Of a DNA stretch of 39,241 nt, positions 1-10,544 are shown piece after piece (positions within the stretch are counted from its first letter, which is position 1; each line of letters opens with the position of its first letter). The notes below the pieces were generated by a model, which was not told the DNA's origin, did no database searches, and was given only the letters and a program-made list of their open reading frames with translations. Source of the stretch: Symsagittifera roscoffensis (lineage: Eukaryota; Xenacoelomorpha; Acoela; Convolutidae); assembly GCF_963678635.1 (NCBI RefSeq), contig NW_026970847.1:1-39241 (forward strand), read 5' to 3'. A program made the translations under genes and the position numbers.

Positions 1-42
1 GATAATTCACAAAATACAAAATTCAAGCTATAACAATAGATT
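1..42 (+). pseudogene. gag: gag C-terminal fragment cut by the window edge
   Basis: These bases match 1,121-1,162 closely and in the same orientation (the shared stretch begins gataattcaca and runs through the Asn/Gln-rich part of Gag). At about 43 the sequence switches to the opposite orientation. It is probably the end of a longer plus-strand gag copy lying to the left of the window. Only the nucleotide match supports it; it is too short to say more. Confidence 0.6.
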
Positions 43-1025
43 TTTTGTTACTGGTTATAAGTCTTGTATAAGAATTTTAAAAACTTTATCTTGGTTTTTA
101 TAGATATGAGATTATATCGGAGGTTCGTATATTAGATGTTTGTAGTCCTTTTCAACGTGTATCATGTTAATTGAAGAAATATTTTCTCTGTCACTTTCAC
201 TGTCTGTGGATTCGCATTTGATGTGATTTAATTGCATTTATGTGATTTCGTTATTGTCAAAATCAGGGGGGTCTGGTTGAGTTTCTTCAAATGCTTGTAC
301 CTGATTTCTTTGCTTCTGATGTTTAGGTGTACTACTCCTATAATTTTGTTGTGAGTTTTGGTTGCGCGTGTTATTCCTATGTGGTGACTGAGAGTAGTTT
401 CTTTGTAGGATTTCGATCACTTGAACAGTTTATAATATTGTCGTTGGAATACTCTCTGATTCTATTATACGAAGAGTTCGATTATTTTGATTATAGATCG
501 ATTATTTGAATAGATTCTATTTCTAGAATTTGAACAGAAGTTGATATCAAAAGAAAATTCACGTTGGTTTGAATTTGATCCTATTTATAGTTATTTTGAT
601 ATTGACTATTTCGAGTTTAGGATCGACCTTATCTGTTTTATGAGAAATTTCGTGAATTTCTTTAATATGGTGATTTTCCTCTAAAAACCGTTTTAAAAGG
701 TGATTGTTGTTGGATTTATTCGAGTTATTTGGAAGTGGTTTTCCTGAATTATTTTATATGAATTTTTTTGTAGGGTGAATCTTTTTTCATGTACTGATGA
801 AATGACTTGTTTGATTCTCTGTTTTTTTTTGTGGTTTACTTTGGTTATCTTGTTTTTTCGTCTGCATTCGGCAATGCTGAGTCCGAATCGTCGGCAATAA
901 TAACACCGATTTTTGATTATTAACTGTTTGGCTTACATTTCTCGTAGATGTTCAAGATTTCAGTGATCTTTTCAGATAAATCTGTATCAGAGTTGTTAAT
1001 ATTGTTTATCTGTGAAGTAGTGGTT
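43..1025 (-). pseudogene. gag: Inverted gag fragment with broken zinc knuckle
   Basis: Minus-strand copy of the gag middle and C-terminus, homologous and collinear with about 18,300-19,240 of E1. Near 845-900 the minus strand still encodes a zinc-knuckle remnant whose histidine has become leucine (CYYCRRFGLSIAEC against CNWCRRYGHRIAEC in E1), so nucleic-acid binding would be lost. Downstream comes an Arg/Asn/Gln/Ser-rich basic region (open 420-238, with NYSQSPHRNN and SSTPKHQ). Many stops separate these pieces. No LTR or promoter is attached. It forms an inverted repeat with the plus-strand gag that follows. Confidence 0.8.
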
Positions 1026-1512
1026 TGAATAGATATCAAAAGAATAGATCTAGGGATTATACTAACATCAGATCAAACTATCACAGATCAAAATATAACA
1101 ACTATCAAAATAGATCACGCGATAATTCACAGAATAGAATTTCAAGTTATAACAATAGACAAAGAAACTACTCTCAGTCACGACAGAGGAATAACACAAG
1201 CAATCAAAATTCACAACAAAAATATAGGAGTAGTACACCTAAACATCAAAGGCACACAAATCAGGTACAAGCATTTGAAGAAATTCAACCAGAAGCCCCT
1301 GGTATTGACAATAACGAAAGCACATAATTGCAATTAAATCACATCGAATGCGAATCCACAGACAATGGAAGTGATACAGAAAGTACATACTCGATTAACA
1401 TGATACATGTTGAAAATGACTACGAACCTATAATATACGAATAACTAATTTTTCCCATATCTATCAAAACCAGGTTCTTTTAATCTATTATACGGGACCT
1501 ATAACCAGTAAC
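43..1512. repeat. Inverted repeat of gag sequence (~0.5-kb arms)
   Basis: The left arm (about 43-560, minus-sense gag) is the reverse complement of the right arm (about 1,026-1,512, plus-sense gag). Position 45 pairs with about 1,511 and 240 with about 1,327. The ~465-base spacer is further minus-sense gag that has no partner on the right. The arms differ by many substitutions, so the structure is old or joins two different copies. Confidence 0.75.
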
Positions 1513-1871
1513 AAAACAAAGGAAAAAATAGAAAAAATAGTAGAAGAAGAAACAAAAGAAAAACCCACAGATTGCTCAAGCACAAATAAAAATTATCAAA
1601 ATATATAATTAAAGAACCGCAGTTACCAAAAGAAAAAATCTGGACATTCCCCCTGCTTTTAGAAAGATCAATTTGCAAACAATTTTAAACACCAGACCTT
1701 GAAATAGATTTTTTGGTAGATTCCGGAGCAGAATCAAACATCATCAACATTCCCAATCGGAACGATTTAAAAATTCCACATCAAAAAAAAACTTCAAATG
1801 AACAAGCAATCTAGCAACCGCACAAGGATCAACCTTAGCGAATAATGGAAAATCCAACTCTCCTTGATACC
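1026..1871 (+). pseudogene. gag-pro: E2 gag C-terminus and aspartic protease (5' piece)
   Basis: Plus-strand coding remnant. From 1,025 to 1,327 it is open: a basic Arg/Asn/Gln/Ser-rich Gag tail (NRSRDYTN, SQSRQRNN, SSTPKH) of about 100 residues. A degraded linker follows, then the retroviral-type protease: at about 1,699 the frame reads DLEIDFLVDSGAESNIINIP, with the catalytic DSGA. The protease breaks off at about 1,871, where the E1 LTR begins. The next protease bases, judged from E1's own copy, are at 23,646. The protease would have cleaved the Gag-Pol polyprotein. Stops and frameshifts make this copy non-functional. Confidence 0.85.
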
Positions 1872-1887
1872 AGGTTCTAGTTGTAAT

Positions 1888-2127
1888 TCATAGGGTAATT
1901 CCAGATAGGTAACACCGTCTGTTCGTCACGCTATCTTTTTTTCGGCCGGATACATTCGTGCAACTTCTTAGTCTAATACCGATCTTAATCTTACTCTTAT
2001 ATCTCCTAGTCTCAATAGATCTAGAGTGTAATTGTTTTTTGTACGTGTCGGTCTCTTGGAGAAACCAACTATGTTCTAAGTTAAATTCAAAATTCTCTGG
2101 TGCTGAAATTACAAGTAATTTCAGCAC
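1888..2127 (-). other. Open reading frame inside the 3' LTR (basic, ~65-79 aa)
   Basis: The minus strand is open for 79 codons within the LTR and ends at TGA 1,890-1,888. The C-terminal half is rich in Lys and Arg (SIETRRYKSKIKIGIRLR, then GRKKDSVTNR). The E2 LTR has the same frame (SIETRKKKSKIKVGIRLR, GRKQDSVTNR) and an equivalent TGA. There is no ATG: the frame here starts at a GTG, and the E2 frame has none either. The E1 5' LTR copy is broken. It could be a short encoded peptide, or only an RNA or enhancer element that happens to stay open. No family recognised. Confidence 0.35.
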
Positions 2128-2140
2128 TTATAAATAAGTG
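2100..2140 (-). promoter_or_regulatory. Pair of overlapping LTR hairpins
   Basis: Two perfect inverted repeats lie side by side. 2,125-2,140 is CACTTAT-AA-ATAAGTG (7-bp arms). 2,100-2,127 is GTGCTGAAATTAC-AA-GTAATTTCAGCAC (13-bp arms). They share three bases. The E2 LTR has the same pair at 36,067-36,101 with different arm sequences that still pair. The E1 5' LTR has lost the region through a deletion near 23,535. The role is unknown; a transcript-end or R-region structure is plausible. Confidence 0.65.
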
Positions 2141-2243
2141 GATTGTAGTTCGATGGAGCATGACAGGTAAGTATTAAATATTTTATAGGGATAAAATATC
2201 TAACTTTTAACCAAAAATAAGTTATAGTTTGGATCTTGTTCCA

Positions 2244-3829
2244 CCCATCCGGGGTTTACAGAGTTTTTGAATTTTTCATCTTCTATCTGTAATGGAGGAT
2301 GGATGATGATCGTTGGTATTTGGCGAGCATCATTTTTTGCTCCGTTCTTGGAGATGGAAGCTCCAGTAAGCTGGATTCGTCGAATTGATTTTTGACATTC
2401 AACAATGACTGTGACCGCCAACGAAATGAATCTGATTTGCAAATGGTTTGTTATGATTGTTCGTTCTGGTTCAGGGGAGAACTGACTATGTTCCCTTCTT
2501 ATTTAGGAATGGTGTGAAGATTGAGTTTAGAGGGAATGCGTTATAACTCGGATCTGTACGTACACTCGAACATCGAGGTGGTCATTAGCCTGATTCAATG
2601 AAGTCCTTTTCTGCGAAGTCAAGTTGTACTTCAAATGCTTTGAGTTGTGATTGTGGGCGACATATTGGTTGTGTTTTACCGTTATGTAGGTTGAGAGTGA
2701 GAGCGACGTCTAGTTTCATCATGCTCGTCTTCGCGTTCGTGTATAATTTATATACTGCATTATATGATTGACTAATAAACTTTTTTTGTCAATTCGGTTT
2801 TTAGTTATGATTTGTATTACATGTTATCGCAAAGGCTTTTATTTTTAGTTCTGCTATTTTAAAGAGTTTTTCACCCTTGAGTAGCTCTAGTCAAAAGTAG
2901 TGAGTGGGTCACAAAGCGTGTTTCTAGAACGGTGATTTAGGCCGGCTGTTAATTAAGCTCAGGACGTACTTTTCTGATGGGTTAGTCCAGGAGTGAGGCT
3001 ATGTTTGCATGCTGGTTTTTTTTTGGGGGTCCTATTTTGTGTTAACCTTTCATGTTACGTTTGTTAATGATTTTTCCTTTGTTGTTTTGGTTGTGTCCTT
3101 GTCTTATAAATTAAATTGTTTGGTTTGGGTTTGTCTTGCGACTTTTTGGACTTTTACTATTTTTTACTAACAGCATGTCTAAGGAAAGTAAAACCACGGT
3201 AACCAAACCGGAGTAAAACAGCTTAAGGTTTGGGTACCGTGGATTTTCTTTTCTTAGTCATGCTGTTAGTCTGTAGTTTATGTGATCAGTAAGCTGCGTT
3301 GGTTAGTTTTGATTTTTATATAATTCGTTTCCAACCGGGTTTAAAGAAAGTTGGAAACTTGTTATTGCCTGTTTGATTTGTTGTTACTGAAAGTTAAAAC
3401 TTGACAACATTATTTGAAACAATTCGTCGTGGGCGAGCTGTGTGAGTTTGGATAGAGTTTTTGTGCGAGTGAATATAAAGAAGCGCCTTGAAAAGTGTTA
3501 GTACTGCCATCTTTGTACAAATTTACTACTTAAATTTTAAGTTTTACAGCTTCGTGGGGATGAAGTTATTAATGATTTTCATTGTATTTAGATTTACTAA
3601 ACTGGGGAAAAAAATTTATAGATTAATTTACTGCTGTGGGGAAAAAATTTTACTGCATCTTTCAGTGCGGTTTGTTCATAAAAGTTTAGAGTTTATAAAA
3701 GAGTTTTAAATTTTTATTTGGATTTTCTTGTTTGTAGATGATCTTCATCTGAAGACAAAAAAAATGAAAAACATTTAATAAATAATGGTTAGTTGTATTT
3801 CGAATTAATTAGTTTCAATTTATGCAACT
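2244..3829 (-). other. E1 long 3' region between post-env ORF and LTR
   Basis: About 1.6 kb without a convincing gene, conserved in order in E2 (34,888-35,962) and E3 (38,268-39,241 and beyond). Blocks matching E2 in inverse orientation include an aggacgt / gccggct block near 2,940-2,970, the hairpin block 3,171-3,265 and the stretch just before the LTR (2,244-2,330). Since it is kept in all three copies it was part of the element, not a later insertion. Several open frames here look like chance. I see no recognisable promoter. Confidence 0.65.
3171..3265 (-). repeat. Long hairpin (38-bp arms) in the 3' region
   Basis: Left arm 3,171-3,208 and right arm 3,228-3,265 are reverse complements at 33 of 38 positions, around a 19-base loop. 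Both arms end in cagcatg/catgctg. The related block in E2 (from 35,088) and E3 (from 38,841) has one good arm and a poor second arm, and its loop is in the opposite orientation relative to the element. Confidence 0.75.
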
Positions 3830-5689
3830 CATTTTTACATATCTGTCAGGAAAGAAGCAATGAGGAAAAACATCGTGGATGTCATCGGATGTGGTTAGTA
3901 GTTTTGCTAATATTTTCAGTCTGAAGTAGTGGCCAAAGCAATTGGAATGCCTTAATTGTTTTTAGTTCTTCAGTGCCAACGGAAAAACCAAAAGGTGTGT
4001 TTTGGGTTAAATTGAAAAGCTTGTGATTGTATTTAGTGTTGTTGATAAAATCTTAAGTTGGTACTTCTATAGGTTGAATGTATTCATGCGGGACAACAAG
4101 TGGTCGGGATTCTTCTACGTTGAAGGTTCTGGCGATGGGGACAGAATATATACATTTGCGTGATTGGGTCATGTTTACGAAGGATGCCTCGAAAGTTAGT
4201 ATTTTTAATTCAATTTGTTAAATTAAGAAAAACGGTGATGTGTATTTGGAGTTAATAAATTGATACCAATGATGGACCTGTCGTGATAGTGTATATACGT
4301 CAAAGTAATTTTGTGTGAATAGATAATAGGTGTAAGTGTGTGTCTGTTTAGTTCCTAACATGATGTCGGGTGAACAGTGCAAAGTGCAAATCACGTTCTT
4401 TTGGTGTAAGGAAGTGAAAGGTTAGCGAAAAAAAATCATCTTTTTCGTAAAATGATTCGTAAGCTTGGATTTCAGATAGTGCTTCTGAAATGATGTGATC
4501 GTGTTTTTTATCTAATGTGCTAATTGTGAATAAATAAGGTGTTTGAATAAAAAGTTTTTCGGTTAATTGTTGTGTGTGATTTTATCGTCGTCGAGGAATT
4601 CATCTTTGTTAGGTCTGATGATATTGTGATCATTATACTCGGTTGAATTTTTGTCAGCTCGGGGTGCGGTGAATATTTTTAGTAACTTTTTTGTACCTTA
4701 TGTGCATGAATTGTCGAGGAGTTAGTGCTGCAGTTAGTCTGAATAGTTCATTTTTTTTCGTTCAATTTGTTGTATTGTGTTATGGAGTGGTAAAGCAAGG
4801 GGATTTGTAAAATTAAAATATGATTTTCAATTGAGTGTAGGGATTAGTACATGATCATCTAGAAAATTGTGTTGTTCTAGTTAGGGTCGGAGTGGTTATA
4901 TGTATATTGAGGAAGGAACGGTAAGGTTACATGGAGGAATTTGGTAGTGTTGGTGCGAGTTGCCCGATTTAATTATTCTCGGGCGGTTCCGGAATTTGGA
5001 TGGAAAAGGGTGATTGGGGAATTTCATTTAAGTGTTCTATAAGCGCGGTTAATAAGCGCGGTTATTGGATGATGATTGTGTTGATGATTACTGGATGATG
5101 ATTGAGATAAAGATGGGGTGATATCTGAAGAAGGTATGGGAGTTGGTGGGTTTGACGACGTTATTGTTGATCATAGTTGATGAATAGTTAGGTGTTGGGT
5201 GTAGTTAGGTGGTAGGTGTAGTAAGTGAGGGTGTTGTGTTTGTGGTTGTAGTGTTATTAAATTGTTTGGTTCATAAGAAATGTGTGTGTTATCAGGGGAA
5301 TTATTTGTGGAACGTTCATTTATAATTGGAGAATAGGTTGGTGTCTTTTGGGAAACTTGGGAGGGGGTAGAGGAGAACTTACTTAGAGCTTGGGAGTGGA
5401 TGTGTCTAAAAGGAGTTGAGAAAAAGTAGAGAGGCTGGGTTGAGAAAAGGTCAAGGGGCTGGGTTCTGAATCTGCAAATACATCAGGGGTTCTTAAGTCG
5501 GATTTTTCAAATCATGACCTTGTATGAAAAACTGTGATATCTGAGTTAGCGTCAGAATCCATGCCGGATGATGTGTTAGTGTGAGGCGAATCAGGTGAGG
5601 GAAAACAAAAAGTGGGATGATTGGAATTGGATCTGGAGATTGGCTGGATGGGAATTTGAACGGTGAAGGGATATAAATTGTCGACTCAT
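3830..5689 (-). pseudogene. Post-env accessory ORF, E1 copy (broken)
   Basis: Minus-strand remnant of a protein of about 580 residues encoded between env and the 3' LTR. It starts MSRQ (ATG at 5,689-5,687, overlapping the env TGA). A Ser/Pro/Thr/Gln-rich N-terminal part carries SPDSPHTNTSSGMD and FADSEPSPLTFSQPS. The more compact C-terminal part carries DHNIIRP, INSKYTSPFF, FNVEESRPLVVPHEY and IKAFQLLWPLL, and ends near FFPDRYVK. Stops and frameshifts interrupt it throughout. The same motifs, in order, occur in E3. No transmembrane segment is evident and I recognise no family. It could be a regulator or a nucleic-acid-handling accessory protein, but nothing in the sequence decides this. Confidence 0.65.
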
Positions 5690-8600
5690 CGTGGGATAAA
5701 CAAATGATTATTTTGAAATTGAAAAGAGGTGGTATGGCGCTGTTTGATTATTTGTTTGTATGTATCGTCATTTTGGGATTTTTGTGTTACTATATGGTGA
5801 AATGGGCTTTGTATATAATTAGGTCTTGAGCTTGTAGTATTTGTGAGTGCTAGATTTCTAAAATTTTGTGATACTAATGATAATGGATGGTTTTGATGTA
5901 AACTGTATAATTGTGGTGCTACAGGTGATACGTTTGTATTGTTTCGTGACTCGTCATATGTGTTTGATTTTATGAATATTTTTGTATTGTATTCTTTTGT
6001 TTGTGCGCCTAAAAATATTTTGTTTATTGAAGTAGAAAAATTCCAAAAAAGCCTGCAAAAAGTATACGTGCTACGCTTGCTTGTCAGTTTACTTGTGTAT
6101 GTATCTTACATGTGTTATAGATTCCTTTCAATAATAGAGAGAAAAGAAATCCAATAAAATTAAGAATTGCGTTTAAAATAGTCAATATTTCTAAGATGTA
6201 ATAAGGCCATCCTAGAAAGTCAAGGCTTTCGTTTTTCAAAGTTACGAAGCTAAAAGTTTTTATTGGTGATATATCTTTTATTCTATTTTTTTCAAAATAA
6301 AATCTGTTGGGCTTTTGAGTGCAACGTAGCTATGATACTTGTGTTTCTATAGCTTGTTGTTGGGATTCACATTGTGTTACTTGATTTATAGCATATTTAT
6401 GTAGTGTTTTTCAATCGTTTTCTTCGCAATCGTAGTGTGTTACTATTAAAACCTGTGCAAGGAGGTGGAATTTTGTTTTTGTTCGGAAAAAACTAGAAAA
6501 AGAAGATAATGAAAAGTGAGTATCTTTAGAATATACATGTGCATGATAATCTTGAATATCAGTTATAAAAAATTCTATATCCATTATTCTTTAATATCTT
6601 TAAATTATCCGTTGTAATCGTGTGTGTAAATGTCTGAAAAGCCTACGGTTTTCTGCAATTTTGCGTAAATTTTATTTATTGGTTGTCGTTGAATGGTATT
6701 CATTTTTGTAAGTATTTCTCGAAATTGTTGTGTACGAATGTGATGTTGTATGTCTAATTTAGAAATTACCCCTATCGATTGTAACTCGGTATTTGGATTT
6801 CGGGCAATAGCTCCAATACTTTCGGGCGAAAAGTTTTTTAACTGTTGCATAATAGTTGGATATGGTGTGAGTAGGTAGTATTTTTTCTTCGTCGGGATTT
6901 TATTGTACAATATTGTGGCTGTTTTCTGATCCCCATGCGGCTGCTATATCCCAAAAATTTGTTCTCCAGGAGAGTGTATTAACCAAATGTACTTAATTTT
7001 TATAGAATATTGGGTTTCTTTTAAAACATCTTGTGTCTTCAAAAACATATAAAGGTGATACTTTTTTGTGGCAAATATAAATCCATAAAATGTTTCTTTC
7101 ATAATCACAGAAATTTGATATAATTCTGAATAATAAAGATCCGGCATATGGTATTTTTAGTAATGCTAGTTCTAGTGATTGTAAAATCTGTGTTCTTTCG
7201 AGTTCACATAGTTGGTGAAGTGTTTCTAGCTCTGATAGTGACATTTTTTGAAAAATTCTACTTATTGTTTAATCTAATTTCATGTCTAAAGGTATGTCAT
7301 AATCAATTGCGCCAAAAAATGTGCTGTTCATAAGTGATAGTTCCTGTAGGCGTGTACATCTGTATCTTGTGGTTTTAATTTTTCACCGGTTCCTCCTGCA
7401 CTCTTTTAAAATTTTACTGAAACGTATGAGTTCTCGTCAGTATATGAGTGATGTGTTGCCATTGGGTGTTGGATTAATTTTCCTCTATTCATGACAAAAC
7501 CTTTGTCATATTCGACAAGAATTTCTAAGTTTTGTGTTTTGTATAGTAGTTTTTTTTTATATTCACATGCAATTTCTGTTTCTGGTTATAATTGGAACCA
7601 TGTTAACTTTTTCTCTAAATTGTGTATAATTTCTAAATTTGCGATTAGTTTGTCGAAATTGGTCGGGATTGTTGTTTTCAAATGGTATTGATTCGATAAA
7701 ATCTTTTTTGTGAAATTTTGTCATTCTTGCGTGTATTTTTGCTGCTTAAAAAATGGTACAGTTTTTTTTCGGGAAACCAAACAACGGCTGCTTGTGTGCG
7801 TGTTGTAGGATCGCAATTTCCTTGGTCGTTTTTGCAAGAAGTTCTGATTCCTTGGTAGAGCTTTGTATCATCTTTTAAATCACGTGTCAATTGTATTTTT
7901 TCAAGTTTTGTTTTCCAATCAAAAAACATTATTTCTTGGTGTCCTTTATTTTTTGTATCTGCTTCCCATTTTGAAAGATTGTTTATTCCAAGGGGTGGTC
8001 TGCGTTGTTTCGCGCCATGAAAGGGAAATTTTGTATCTAATCGTGTATGGCCTTGGTATTTTTCAAGTTTGTCTCCTTGTGCTGAGTCTGGAAAAACTTG
8101 AAAATTGACAAGTTTACTGTCTGTGCCTGGATTTGTTGTAAGATTTAGTGTTTTAAGTTCTTTTTTACAATCTTGGGGGCTGAGGTATAACAATCTTTCA
8201 ACCTTTTTGTAAAAAAGATTCGTGGTTCAACCTGTCTTTATTTCCATTTGAAACTTGTGAACAATGTACTTTCTTTTCGGAAAATGTCGCTGTGAATTTA
8301 TAACCTGTAGTTGCTCGAACTTTTGAGTACAACGTAGCTATGATATTTGTGGTTTCTATAGCTTTTGGTTCGGATTTCGGATTCACATTGTGTTATTTGA
8401 TTTATAGCATATTAATGTGGTGTTTTTTAATTGTTTTCTTCGCAATCGTAGTGTGTTACTAATAAAACCTGAGGTCCTGTGCAAGGAGACGGAAAAAAAG
8501 TAGAAAAAGAAGGTAATGAAAAGTTAGTATCTTTAGAATATTCATGTGTAAGATAATCTTGAATATCGGTTATAAAAAGTTCTATCTCCATTTGTCTTTT

Positions 8601-9644
8601 TGGTATATCTATCGTATTTATATATTATTTTCAATTTTATAAATCAGGGAATTAAAAATTGAGCTGTTATATTTGGTGGCGCTAATGGAAACGGGCGTAG
8701 AGAATGTTATTTAGTCCTGCTGTAATTTCGAAATTTAGTGTGAGAATTACTTGTTTGAGTTTTTGGATGTTTTGTTCCTGTATATCTTTGTGGATATCTT
8801 GTCTATATTTTGGTCTAATAAGTGCCCAGTTGTTGAGTCTACTACTTTCCTGATGTTGTCCAAAAATGTTGTCCTGATGGTGGAGGAGCTCCGAAAGTAT
8901 TCCAATCTAATCGTAGGGCGATATTAGTAGATGATTGCTCTTGATAACTGGTGTCGAGATTTGCAGGAAAAATTAGGGAAAAAGTGTTGGTCAAATTTGA
9001 TCAATTGATAGCTGAGAAAGTGTTTCTGGCGATGTTGATAGTGTTGTATCAGTTGAAGTATCTATCGGTCCGCTGATTAGAATTGGTTCATTTGGGGTGT
9101 AGGGGTTCAGTGGTTGCTGGAGGATTTTCTCGAATTTGTTCTGATGTGAGAGTTGAACCTATATAATATGACGGAGTTTTTGAAACACTTTGTTGTGATC
9201 CAAGAGGCGGATATCTGGTATTGTGCTAATAGAAAAGTCTGAGGGAGTTGATGTCGGTGATTGGGGTATAATAAAAAGAGCTCTTGGGGTTTGAAAAATG
9301 CTGTTTTGTCTTGAATGTTTGATTTGTCCATTTACTTTAAGTATATTTCGATTTTGGCTAATATGTCTTACTCTAATAAGATCTTGTTGTAGAGTGCTGT
9401 ATATAATATATGTCGGTTTGTATTCTGGTTCGCTCAAAGGTGTTTGGTGAGTAACTGGTTCTAGTGGTTCAGATAACCGTGAGTGTCTTTCTTCAAATGT
9501 ATATGGTTTGTCTTGAAAAAAAAGGAAATTTTGTGTTTATTATAGTGTTCTTCTTGTGTTTACTATAGAGAAAAAAAGGATTAAAATGATGGTTGCTAAA
9601 GCGAATGTGATGATTGCCTTTTTTATAAGTTCGCACATTGCCAT
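5686..9644 (-). pseudogene. env: E1 envelope glycoprotein gene (broken)
   Basis: Minus-strand env remnant of about 1,300 codons. It starts at ATG 9,644 (MAMCELIKKAIITFALATII), giving a hydrophobic signal or anchor segment. A long Gln/Asn/Pro-containing N-terminal part follows, with RLNNWAL and HKDIQEQNIQ. The best preserved stretch, 8,193-7,678, encodes 171 open codons of ectodomain (SPQDCKKEL, TTNPGTDSKLVNFQVF, CDPTTRTQAAVVWFPEKK). Next, 7,244-6,993 has ELETLHQLCELERTQILQ and then a Tyr/Cys-rich stretch (ILWIYICHKKVSPLYV, RCFKRNPI), followed by 6,910-6,605. A hydrophobic FLGWPYYILEILTIL near 6,210 is the membrane anchor, with a tail of about 110 residues ending at TGA 5,688-5,686. The pattern resembles class III (gB-like) glycoproteins of invertebrate retroelements and chuviruses; that assignment is an inference. 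Several frameshifts break it. Confidence 0.75.
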
Positions 9645-10544
9645 TATGAGGGATGTTAAAAATGTGAGAAAAATTATGAATAGTAGAAACCATCAGTTCT
9701 ACTAAAATTGGTCCGAAACATAAATAGATATGAAATGTGGAGGTTATCAAGGATTTCGGAAAGTTGGATACAGATTTCGAATAGGGAATAGAACATTTAA
9801 TAAAGTTTGCAAAAAATTTTTAAAAGAATTATTAAGGTTTGAAATTTTCTGTTTGAAATTATTGACTGTCGCGGAAGTAGAACTTACGAAATGATTCTTT
9901 CTGTCGAATAATTTTTAAGTTTTGGGGCTAAATTCAAATGTGGTTTTTTTTTTGATTTTTTGACAAGTGAGTTGGGTTATAGTCGAACCTTGTTGAGGGT
10001 TTTTTTTAATGCTCGGTAGTTCTTCTTGGTTTTGTTTTTATTTTTGAATGGTTGGAGGCATCCAGGAAATATTTGTACTTTAGGTTAAATGATCATATGT
10101 TTTGTGTTCTTTAGGCTAAAAACTTTTTAGTTGGATGGTTTTTGAGGTCTGGGTTGAGAAAATATTGTTGGATTTTGTATTAATTGATAGGGGAGGCTTT
10201 TGATAAAAAGATTGTGTTTATTCTAGTTGTCAATCTTTAACAGGTTGCTTGTTTTTGACCTGGATGTCTTGAAGTTATAGTTATAGTTACGCCTGAATAT
10301 TAATTTTTATTGGCTGATAAAGTTGTGTGGTTTAAATAAGGTGATGATTTAGAGTATATTCTATTGGCTGATTTTGAGCTAGTCATTAGTTAATTGTTCA
10401 AGTGTTTTTCAGCATTTTATTACAAAAATGTTAATTTGCAAAATGATCAAAAATAAGTTACAGATTTAAAAAAAAAGTTGATTTTAAAATTCAATTTTCT
10501 TTAATATTTTAGATTCTAAAATGAATTTAGATTTTTTTAATAGT
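9645..10544 (-). other. E1 pol-env spacer
   Basis: About 0.9 kb without a gene, homologous in order to 27,181-28,110 of E2 (for instance the ctttaggct repeats near 10,080-10,130 match the complement of E2 near 27,550-27,600). It is very AT-rich and full of stops in all frames in both copies. The env message would need a splice acceptor here or just downstream. I cannot pick one with confidence. Confidence 0.6.

Larger units (their letters stand above)
1872..2243 (-). repeat. E1 3' LTR
   Basis: On the minus strand it begins TGGAACAAGATCC at 2,243, directly after a short purine run (ggatggg) that could be the polypurine tract, and ends near 1,872 (…CTAGAACCT). It aligns along its length with 23,299-23,645 and, inverted, with 35,963-36,328. 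The 5' end is fixed because the 5' LTR and this copy share TGGAAC and then diverge into unrelated flanks. The 3' end is uncertain by a few bases. It holds a pair of small hairpins and an open basic reading frame. Confidence 0.85.

Noticed and set aside
327-509. Plus-strand open frame opposite the gag remnant
   Set aside because: It is the antisense of the conserved minus-strand gag frame and has a Tyr/Phe/Ser composition typical of reversed Asn/Gln/Arg-rich coding sequence.
1865-1878. Search for a target-site duplication at the E1 ends
   Set aside because: Bases outside the two LTR ends (tacc on the left, aatg on the right) do not match, and about 8 bases of the empty site are missing on the left, so no duplication can be claimed.
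2160-2174. Perfect splice donor (CAG|GTAAGT) on the plus strand in the 3' LTR
   Set aside because: It is antisense to the element and absent from both other LTR copies, so probably chance.
5041-5110. Short direct repeats (aagcgcggtta twice, tggatgatgattg twice)
   Set aside because: Small local slippage duplications inside the broken extra ORF, not shared with E2 or E3.
5939-6157. Plus-strand open frame with apparent membrane segments
   Set aside because: It lies antisense to the env anchor and tail; the hydrophobicity comes from reading AT-rich sequence backwards.
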